Positions 1 through 6,755 of a stretch of 7,369 nt of DNA are shown here, in pieces (positions within the stretch are counted from its first letter, which is position 1; the number at the start of each line of letters is the position of its first letter). The DNA is taken from positions 1 through 7,369 of the forward strand of contig JAHBAP020000451.1 in the NCBI GenBank assembly GCA_018500005.2, read 5' to 3'. Below the pieces are notes generated by a model. The model saw nothing but the letters and a program-made list of their open reading frames with translations, searched no databases and was not told the origin of the DNA. The position numbers were made by a program, and so were the translations under genes. Origin of the DNA: Mycobacterium sp. Its GTDB lineage: Bacteria > Actinomycetota > Actinomycetes > Mycobacteriales > Mycobacteriaceae.

Positions 1-95
1 AGGGCGGGGGGGGGGGTGGCCGCCCCCGCCCCCCCCCACGGCGACCGGCCGGGGGGGGGAGGCAGCCCGCCCGGGGACCCCCCCGGGCGAGCCGA
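1..95. other. Extreme G/C homopolymer tract upstream of guaB2
   Basis: No coding region is visible here. The stretch contains long single-base runs: 11 G at 6-16, 9 C at 29-37, 9 G at 51-59 and 7 C at 78-84. The C run at 29-37 and the G run at 51-59 could pair as a 9-bp stem, and bases 2-16 could formally fit a four-tract G-quadruplex pattern. Nothing like this density of homopolymers occurs in the rest of the window, where GC-rich DNA is of normal mixed composition. I suspect at least partly erroneous sequence at a contig end, but a genuine structured leader or upstream intergenic region cannot be excluded. Confidence 0.6.
68..89. repeat. Perfect 9-bp inverted repeat (hairpin) upstream of guaB2
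   Basis: CGCCCGGGG at 68-76 is exactly complementary to CCCCGGGCG at 81-89, leaving a 4-nt ACCC loop. The stem is all G/C and would be very stable. It lies just upstream of the proposed guaB2 -10 box, so it would not be part of that transcript. It could be a U-tract-less terminator of a gene to the left, or a by-product of the abnormal base composition here. No T-run follows it. Confidence 0.45.
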
Positions 96-101
96 TAGGA
101 T
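96..101 (+). promoter_or_regulatory. Candidate -10 box for guaB2
   Basis: TAGGAT fits the mycobacterial housekeeping -10 pattern TAnnnT. A start of transcription about 7 nt downstream would give a leader of roughly 30 nt before the ATG at 140. No convincing -35 hexamer is seen, which is common in mycobacteria. This is an inference from motif and position only. Confidence 0.4.
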
Positions 102-103
102 GA

Positions 104-1666
<1,563 letters not shown>

Positions 1667-1694
1667 GCAGATAAATCCCGATGGGCGCTTGCGC

Positions 1695-1704
1695 GAAGAG
1701 GAGA
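1695..1704 (+). promoter_or_regulatory. Ribosome-binding site deciding the guaB3 start
   Basis: GAAGAGGAGA is a strong Shine-Dalgarno-like sequence. Its GAGGAG core ends 11 nt before the GTG at 1715, a usable distance, but 20 nt before the ATG at 1724. It therefore favours the GTG start. Confidence 0.65.
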
Positions 1705-1714
1705 CAGTTAGGCC

Positions 1715-2890
1715 GTGCGTGACATGGTTGAAATCGGTATGGGCAGGACTGCCCGCCGCACCTATGAACTCAACGAGATCAGCATCGTCCCGTCCCGGCG
1801 GACCCGGTCTTCCCAGGACGTGTCCACCGCCTGGCAGTTGGACGCCTACCGGTTCGAGATCCCCGTCATCGCGCACCCCACCGACGCGCTGGTATCCCCG
1901 GAGTTCGCCATCGAAATGGGTCGGCTCGGCGGGCTCGGGGTGCTCAACGGCGAAGGGCTGATCGGCCGGCACGCCGACGTCGCCGACAAGATCGCGCAGG
2001 TGATCGAGGCGGCGCGCAAGGAGGAGGCCGAGTTCGATGACCCCCGGTCACTCCGCTCCTGCCAGCCGGGCTCGGCCCCGGTCCGGCTGTTGCAGCAACT
2101 GCACGCCGCACCGCTGGATCTGGACCTTCTCGCTCAGGCGGTCGCCCGGGTTCGGGAGGCCGGGGTCACCACCGCGGTTCGGGTCAGCCCGCAGAACGCC
2201 CAGGCGCTGACGCCAACGCTGGTCGCGGCCGGCATCGACCTGCTGGTCATCCAGGGCACCATCATTTCCGCCGAGCGGGTTGCCTCCAACGGCGAGCCGT
2301 TGAACCTCAAGACCTTCATCTCCGAACTCGACGTGCCGGTGGTGGCCGGCGGGGTCGCCGATCACCGCACCGCCCTGCATCTGATGCGCACCGGTGCCGC
2401 CGGGGTGATCGTGGGTTACGGCTCCACCGCCGGTGTGACCACCAGCGACGAAGTGCTCGGCATCAACGTGCCGATGGCAACGGCGATCGCTGACGCCGCC
2501 GCCGCCCGCCGTGAGTACCTCGACGAGACCGGCGGTCGCTACGTGCCCGTGCTGGCTGACGGCGACATCCACACCTCCGGTGAACTGGCCAAGGCGATCG
2601 CCTGCGGCGCCGACGCGGTACTGCTCGGAACCCCGCTGGCTGCGGCTGCCGAAGCGCTCGGCGGCGGCTGGTTCTGGCCATCGGCTGCGGCGCACCCGTC
2701 GCTGCCACGCGGTGGCCTGCTCGACGTCGAGGTCGGCGAGCGGCCCTCGCTCGATCGGGTGCTCAACGGCCCTTCCGATGATCCGTTCGGCTCGCTGAAC
2801 TTGGTCGGCGGACTGCGCCGGTCGATGGCCAAGGCCGGCTATTGCGATCTCAAGGAGTTCCAGAAGGTCGGCCTGACGGTCGGTAGCTGA
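1715..2890 (+). CDS. guaB3: IMP dehydrogenase-like family protein GuaB3
   Basis: This 391-residue protein belongs to the IMPDH-related GuaB3 family of actinobacteria, a single (beta/alpha)8 barrel without CBS domains. The barrel signatures visible are the N-terminal GRTARRTYEL (10-19), GGLGVLNGEG (72-81), the ADGDI phosphate-binding region (281-285) and the C-terminal GGLRRSMAKAGY (365-376). The loop that carries the nucleophilic cysteine in IMPDH and GMP reductase reads GYGSTAGVTTSDEV (234-247) and has valine (V241) about where Cys is expected. Classical IMPDH chemistry is therefore doubtful. The GTG at 1715 is chosen because of the Shine-Dalgarno sequence; the ATG at 1724 (MVEIGMG...) is the start I recall for the M. 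tuberculosis protein. Compared with that homologue (about 375 residues), there is an extra segment of roughly 13 residues around 101-120. The function of mycobacterial GuaB3 is unsettled. Its position directly behind guaB2 suggests a link to guanine metabolism, perhaps as a regulator or partner. Confidence 0.93.
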   Translation: MRDMVEIGMGRTARRTYELNEISIVPSRRTRSSQDVSTAWQLDAYRFEIPVIAHPTDALVSPEFAIEMGRLGGLGVLNGEGLIGRHADVADKIAQVIEAARKEEAEFDDPRSLRSCQPGSAPVRLLQQLHAAPLDLDLLAQAVARVREAGVTTAVRVSPQNAQALTPTLVAAGIDLLVIQGTIISAERVASNGEPLNLKTFISELDVPVVAGGVADHRTALHLMRTGAAGVIVGYGSTAGVTTSDEVLGINVPMATAIADAAAARREYLDETGGRYVPVLADGDIHTSGELAKAIACGADAVLLGTPLAAAAEALGGGWFWPSAAAHPSLPRGGLLDVEVGERPSLDRVLNGPSDDPFGSLNLVGGLRRSMAKAGYCDLKEFQKVGLTVGS

Positions 2891-2902
2891 CCCCAAACGA
2901 TA

Positions 2903-2929
2903 TTGGCGCCGAGTCCCGCGGCGCATACT
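2903..2929 (+). promoter_or_regulatory. Possible choD promoter
   Basis: TTGGCG (2903-2908) and CATACT (2924-2929) match -35 and -10 consensus at 4 of 6 bases each, separated by 15 bp. Transcription 6-7 nt after the -10 would begin at or next to the ATG at 2936, giving a leaderless mRNA. This agrees with the lack of a good Shine-Dalgarno sequence before choD. The match is modest. Confidence 0.3.
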
Positions 2930-2935
2930 TGGGAC

Positions 2936-4744
2936 ATGGATTTCGACGTTCTGGTCATCGGTTCGGGCTTCGGGGGTAGCACCACCGCACTGCGTCTGAC
3001 GGAGAAGGGCTATTCCGTCGGCGTGCTGGAGGCCGGGCGCCGTTTCGCCGACCACGAATTCGCCAAGACCTCCTGGCGGCTGCGGGACTTCGTCTGGGCG
3101 CCGGCTCTGGGCTGCTACGGCATTCAACGCATCAACGTGCTGCGCAACGCGCTGATCCTGGCCGGCGCCGGCGTCGGCGGCGGGTCGCTGAACTACGCCA
3201 ACACCCTCTATGTGCCGCCGGACCCGTTCTTCAACGACAAGCAGTGGTCGCATATCACCGACTGGCGTGCCGAACTGATGCCGCACTATGACCAGGCCAC
3301 CCGGATGCTCGGGGTCGTCAAGAACCCGACCTTCACCGACGCCGACCGGATCATGAAGGACCTCGCCGACGAAATGGGCGTGGGTGACACGTTCACCGCC
3401 ACCCCGGTCGGGGTGTTCTTCGGCGTAGACGGTCAGAAGCAGCCCGGTCAGACCGTGCCCGATCCCTTCTTCGGCGGTGTAGGCCCGGACCGGACCGGTT
3501 GTATCGAATGCGGCGAGTGCATGACGGGCTGTCGGCACGGCGCCAAGAACACCCTGGTCAAGAATTACCTCGGGTTGGCCGAAAAGGCCGGCGCGCAGGT
3601 GATCCCGATGACCACCGTCGCCGGTTTCGAACAACGCGGCGACGGCGCCTGGCAGGTGCACACCAAGCGCACCGGTCGGCTGCTGCCCGGCGGCAGAAAG
3701 ACCTACACCGCCCGGCATCTGGTCCTGGCCGCCGGCACCTACGGCACCCAGAGCCTGCTGTTCAAGATGAACGACGCCGGCAAGCTTCGGCTGTCGTCGA
3801 AGTTGGGAGTGTTGACCCGCACCAACTCCGAATCGATCGTCGGAGCGCAGACGCTCAAGGTCAATCCCGATCTCGACCTCACCCACGGGGTGGCCATCAC
3901 CTCCTCGATCCACCCCACCAGCGACACCCACATCGAGCCGTGTCGCTACGGCAAGGGTTCCAACGCGATGGGTCTGCTGCAGACACTGATGACCGACGGC
4001 ACCGGACCGCAGGGTACCGACGTGCCGCGCTGGAAGCAGATGGTGCGCAGCGCTATTCGCCACCCGTATCGGGCCTCCAAGGTCTTCATCCCGCGGCGGT
4101 GGAGCGAACGCACCGTCATCGCACTGGTCATGCAGAACCTGGACAACTCGATCACCACGTTCACCAGGAAGGGCATTCTCGGCCGGCGGATGACCAGCAA
4201 GCAGGGGCACGGCGAACCGAACCCGACCTGGATCCCGGTCGCAAACCAGGCCACCCGTCGCATCGCCGAGAAGATCGACGGGGTGGCGGCGGGCAGTTGG
4301 GGTGAACTGTTCAACATCCCGATGACGGCTCACTTCCTGGGCGGCGCGGCCATCGGGGACAGCGCCGAGACCGGAGTCATCGATCCCTACCACCGGGTGT
4401 ACGGCTACCCGAGCCTGTATGTGGTTGACGGAGCGGCGATTTCGGCGAACCTGGGGGTCAACCCGTCGCTGTCGATCACCGCCCAGGCCGAGCGTGCGGC
4501 GGCCCTGTGGCCGAACAAGGGTGAGTCCGACCAGCGTCCGGCGCAGGGCGAGAACTACCGGCGCCTGGACCCCATCGCGCCGGCGCGTCCGGTGGTTCCC
4601 GCGCACGCACCCGGGGCCCTGCGCTCACTGCCGATCGTCGCGATCACGTCAGGTTCCTCGGACGCTTCTGCACAGGCCACTGTGGTGCTCGGCCCGGCGG
4701 CCGAGGCGGCGCCGGTGATAGTGGACGGCACTGGGCCAGCCTGA
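2936..4744 (+). CDS. choD: GMC-family FAD-dependent oxidoreductase, putative cholesterol oxidase ChoD
   Basis: The protein (602 residues from ATG 2936) is a flavoprotein of the glucose-methanol-choline oxidoreductase superfamily and closely resembles mycobacterial ChoD. The N-terminal Rossmann motif GSGFGG (9-14) binds the FAD ADP moiety, followed by the acidic end of the second strand at LEAGRR (31-36). A second FAD-contact segment, GAGVGGGSLNYANT, lies at 77-90. The C-terminal catalytic signature includes HFLGG (H466) and NLGVNPSLSI (505-514); H466 and N509 would correspond to the active-site His and Asn of cholesterol oxidases. A four-cysteine motif C189-x2-C192-x2-C195-x3-C199 sits in the middle. 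No secretion signal is seen, so it is probably intracellular. The ORF could extend upstream to a TTG at 2903, but ATG 2936 gives the MDFDVLVIGSG start typical of the family. An Ala/Ser-rich tail beyond about residue 560 is longer than in the M. tuberculosis protein I recall (about 578 residues). The true substrate is uncertain: mycobacteria can degrade cholesterol without ChoD. Confidence 0.9.
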   Translation: MDFDVLVIGSGFGGSTTALRLTEKGYSVGVLEAGRRFADHEFAKTSWRLRDFVWAPALGCYGIQRINVLRNALILAGAGVGGGSLNYANTLYVPPDPFFNDKQWSHITDWRAELMPHYDQATRMLGVVKNPTFTDADRIMKDLADEMGVGDTFTATPVGVFFGVDGQKQPGQTVPDPFFGGVGPDRTGCIECGECMTGCRHGAKNTLVKNYLGLAEKAGAQVIPMTTVAGFEQRGDGAWQVHTKRTGRLLPGGRKTYTARHLVLAAGTYGTQSLLFKMNDAGKLRLSSKLGVLTRTNSESIVGAQTLKVNPDLDLTHGVAITSSIHPTSDTHIEPCRYGKGSNAMGLLQTLMTDGTGPQGTDVPRWKQMVRSAIRHPYRASKVFIPRRWSERTVIALVMQNLDNSITTFTRKGILGRRMTSKQGHGEPNPTWIPVANQATRRIAEKIDGVAAGSWGELFNIPMTAHFLGGAAIGDSAETGVIDPYHRVYGYPSLYVVDGAAISANLGVNPSLSITAQAERAAALWPNKGESDQRPAQGENYRRLDPIAPARPVVPAHAPGALRSLPIVAITSGSSDASAQATVVLGPAAEAAPVIVDGTGPA

Positions 4745-4758
4745 TCTCGGGCGGGACT

Positions 4759-4764
4759 TAGACT
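4759..4764 (+). promoter_or_regulatory. -10 box for a leaderless guaA transcript
   Basis: TAGACT matches the TAnnnT mycobacterial -10 consensus. Six bases separate it from the GTG at 4771, exactly where transcription should begin, so the mRNA would start on the start codon. No Shine-Dalgarno sequence is present between the choD stop (4742-4744) and guaA. No good -35 is visible. This gives guaA a promoter of its own inside the cluster. Confidence 0.6.
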
Positions 4765-4770
4765 GTCCCG

Positions 4771-6336
4771 GTGCAACCGCCTGACCACTCTGCAACTCCG
4801 CGCCCCGTCCTGGTGGTCGACTTCGGCGCCCAGTACGCCCAGCTGATCGCGCGACGGGTGCGCGAGGCCCGGGTGTTCTCTGAGGTGGTCCCGCACACCC
4901 TGTCCGTTGAGCAGATCAAGGAACGCGACCCGCAGGCCATCGTGCTCTCCGGTGGCCCGGCCAGCGTCTACGCCGACGGCGCTCCGACTCTGGACCCGGC
5001 GCTGTTCGACCTCGGAGTCCCGGTGTTCGGCATCTGCTACGGGTTCCAGGCGATGGCCCAGGCACTCGGCGGGACCGTCGAGCGGACCGGGACCAGCGAG
5101 TACGGGCGTACCGATCTCGATGTGTTGGGCGGTGACCTGCACGCCGGGCTGCCCGGCACCCAACCGGTGTGGATGAGCCACGGTGACGCGGTGACCGCCG
5201 CGCCCGACGGGTTCGACGTGGTCGCCGCCAGCGCCGGTGCGCCGGTGGCAGCCTTCGAGGACCGAGGCCGCATGCTCGCCGGGGTGCAGTACCACCCCGA
5301 GGTGATTCACAGTCCGCACGGCCAGCAGGTGCTCAGCCGGTTCCTGCACGAGTTCGCCGGTATCGGACCGACCTGGACGCCGGCCAATATCGCCGAGACG
5401 CTCATCGAGTCGGTTCGCGAGCAGATCGGCGACGGCCACGCCATCTGCGGTCTGTCCGGGGGAGTGGACTCAGCGGTTGCCGCCGCTCTGGTGCAGCGCG
5501 CCATCGGTGATCGTTTGACGTGCGTGTTCGTCGACCACGGACTGCTGCGCGCCGGGGAACGTGAACAGGTGCAGCGCGACTTCGTCGCCGCCACCGGGGC
5601 ACGCCTAGTGACCGTCGACGCCGCCGACCGGTTCCTGGAGGCATTGTCTGGGGTGAGCAACCCGGAGGGCAAGCGCAAGATCATTGGGCGGGAGTTCATC
5701 CGAGCCTTCGAGGAGGCGGTGCGTGACCTCTCCTCCGCGGCGGAGATCGACTTCCTGGTCCAGGGCACGCTGTATCCCGACGTCGTGGAGTCCGGCGGCG
5801 GCACTGGCACCGCCAACATCAAGAGCCATCACAACGTCGGGGGATTGCCGCCCGACCTCAAGTTCAGCCTCGTCGAGCCGCTTCGGCTGCTGTTCAAGGA
5901 CGAAGTTCGCGCGGTGGGCCGCGAGCTGGGACTGCCCGAGGAAATCGTTGCGCGCCAACCATTCCCGGGCCCGGGACTGGGCATCCGCATCGTCGGGGAA
6001 GTGACTGCCGAGCGACTCGACACCCTGCGCCGGGCCGATCTGATCGCTCGGGAGGAACTGACCTCGGCGGGTCTGGACAATCAGATCTGGCAGTGCCCGG
6101 TGGTACTACTGGCCGATGTCCGCTCGGTCGGCGTGCAAGGCGACGGACGTACCTACGGCCATCCGATCGTGCTGCGTCCGGTATCCAGCGAGGACGCCAT
6201 GACCGCCGACTGGACCCGGGTTCCCTACGAGGTGCTGGAGCGCATCTCGACGAGGATCACCAACGAGGTGCCTGAGGTCAACCGGGTCACCCTGGATGTC
6301 ACCAGCAAGCCGCCCGGCACCATCGAGTGGGAGTGA
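4771..6336 (+). CDS. guaA: GMP synthase (glutamine-hydrolysing) GuaA
   Basis: GuaA converts XMP to GMP using ATP and ammonia released from glutamine, the last step of de novo GMP synthesis, in the cytosol. The 521-residue protein has all expected parts. A class I glutamine amidotransferase domain (about 11-195) begins with [20 protein letters not shown]. Its nucleophile is C89 in GICYGFQ, and the H175/E177 pair lies in QYHPE. An ATP-pyrophosphatase domain follows, with the PP-loop SGGVDS at 229-234. The C-terminal dimerisation domain ends in the family-typical KPPGTIEWE. The GTG start gives a short N-terminus before [11 protein letters not shown] and lies six bases after a TAGACT -10 box, consistent with leaderless expression. 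It follows choD by 26 nt, and together with guaB2 it completes the IMP-to-GMP route in this cluster. Length and residues are all normal, so activity is expected. Confidence 0.98.
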   Translation: MQPPDHSATPRPVLVVDFGAQYAQLIARRVREARVFSEVVPHTLSVEQIKERDPQAIVLSGGPASVYADGAPTLDPALFDLGVPVFGICYGFQAMAQALGGTVERTGTSEYGRTDLDVLGGDLHAGLPGTQPVWMSHGDAVTAAPDGFDVVAASAGAPVAAFEDRGRMLAGVQYHPEVIHSPHGQQVLSRFLHEFAGIGPTWTPANIAETLIESVREQIGDGHAICGLSGGVDSAVAAALVQRAIGDRLTCVFVDHGLLRAGEREQVQRDFVAATGARLVTVDAADRFLEALSGVSNPEGKRKIIGREFIRAFEEAVRDLSSAAEIDFLVQGTLYPDVVESGGGTGTANIKSHHNVGGLPPDLKFSLVEPLRLLFKDEVRAVGRELGLPEEIVARQPFPGPGLGIRIVGEVTAERLDTLRRADLIAREELTSAGLDNQIWQCPVVLLADVRSVGVQGDGRTYGHPIVLRPVSSEDAMTADWTRVPYEVLERISTRITNEVPEVNRVTLDVTSKPPGTIEWE

Positions 6337-6341
6337 CCCGC

Positions 6342-6646
6342 TTAAGTCCTTGATTCAGCGGCGATTTCGGCGATCGACGCATCGAGCGCCTTGTCTCGCG
6401 GTCCATCGTGTTCTCGAACAGGATGGCCGCGAGGATCCGATTCCCGGCGAAGCTCGGGCTGGTGATGATCCGGGTGCGCATCTGGTGGACGAGGTCGAGC
6501 ATCTGCTCGTCGCCGGAGTAGGCGTCCTCGGCGATGCCGTACAACCGGAGCGCCTTCGGCGTGCTGCCCCCGCTCTGGTCGAGGGCGGCGACGAATCCCT
6601 GCCCGTGTGTGAGCTTCTCCGCCTGCGCTGAATTCACCGGGTTCAT
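6342..6646 (-). pseudogene. Internally deleted class I fructose-bisphosphate aldolase gene
   Basis: On the - strand, translation from the ATG at 6646-6644 gives 84 residues that match the N-terminus of class I fructose-bisphosphate aldolase: [19 protein letters not shown] (15-33), [23 protein letters not shown] (52-64) and [14 protein letters not shown] (71-84). In the next frame, codons from 6395 down to the TAA at 6344-6342 read [17 protein letters not shown], which looks like the C-terminal helix and end of the same family. The roughly 200 central residues expected of a protein near 300 residues are absent, including the barrel core and Schiff-base lysine. The junction (about 6393-6400) also shifts the frame, so the N-terminal fragment reads on as unrelated sequence into the guaA 3' end (to 6299). 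An intact enzyme would cleave fructose 1,6-bisphosphate in glycolysis and gluconeogenesis; this one cannot. The remnant ends 5 nt from the convergent guaA stop. Confidence 0.85.
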
Positions 6647-6657
6647 AGGCCCATGCT

Positions 6658-6672
6658 GTCAGAGCTCTTGAC
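6658..6672. repeat. Short imperfect palindrome in the aldolase-imuA' intergenic region
   Basis: GTCAGAGCTCTTGAC contains the perfect 8-bp palindrome AGAGCTCT (6661-6668) and outer GTCA/TGAC half-sites. It lies about 12 nt upstream of the aldolase remnant's start codon, where a regulator could have bound. No regulator family is recognised, and such short symmetry can arise by chance. Confidence 0.2.
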
Positions 6673-6704
6673 GTTTGTCGGGGGGCCGGTGTTTACTCAC
6701 AACA

Positions 6705-6720
6705 TCGAACATATATTCGA
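6705..6720. promoter_or_regulatory. LexA-binding SOS box controlling imuA'
   Basis: TCGAAC-ATAT-ATTCGA matches the mycobacterial LexA operator consensus TCGAAC-N4-GTTCGA at 11 of its 12 specified positions; the first base of the right half is A instead of G. It sits 36-51 nt upstream of the imuA' ATG. The genes imuA', imuB and dnaE2 are known to be DNA-damage inducible through LexA/RecA in mycobacteria, so both motif and place fit. Confidence 0.88.
6712..6717 (+). promoter_or_regulatory. -10 box of imuA' inside the SOS box
   Basis: TATATT fits the TAnnnT consensus and lies within the LexA operator, so bound LexA would block RNA polymerase directly. Transcription would begin near 6724, giving a leader of about 32 nt. 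A clear -35 is not seen; GTTTAC at 6691-6696, 15 bp upstream, is the nearest candidate. Confidence 0.5.
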
Positions 6721-6744
6721 AAACAAGTGGTGTCGATCGCGGCT

Positions 6745-6749
6745 GGAGG
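6745..6749 (+). promoter_or_regulatory. Ribosome-binding site of imuA'
   Basis: GGAGG is a perfect Shine-Dalgarno core with 6 nt to the ATG at 6756. No other in-frame start lies upstream within the intergenic region, so the start is well fixed. Confidence 0.8.
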
Positions 6750-6755
6750 TGGGCG

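Noticed and set aside
1667..1714. Terminator between guaB2 and guaB3 (GCGC-TT-GCGC at 1685-1694)
   Set aside because: The loop is too small, the stem is short and there is no T-run. The spacing looks like an operon.
2903..2935. TTG 2903 as the choD start
   Set aside because: It adds a non-conserved stretch before MDFDVLVIGSG, and the segment is better explained as promoter DNA.
2048..4606. 852-codon open frame on the - strand, antisense to guaB3 and choD
   Set aside because: It is rich in Arg, Gly, His and Gln with no recognisable domain, and it mirrors two well-identified genes. Long antisense frames are common in very GC-rich DNA where stop codons are rare.
4745..4770. Remnant of a toxin-antitoxin pair (vapBC47 in M. 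tuberculosis)
   Set aside because: Only 26 bp lie between choD and guaA, all accounted for by the guaA promoter. No coding remnant is visible.
6296..6631. 111-residue + strand ORF over the aldolase remnant
   Set aside because: It overlaps the guaA end out of frame and is antisense to recognisable aldolase codons. It has no family resemblance.
6299..6646. 115-residue - strand ORF as an intact gene
   Set aside because: Only the first 84 residues are aldolase-like. The rest is frame-shifted aldolase tail and antisense guaA, so it is scored as a pseudogene.
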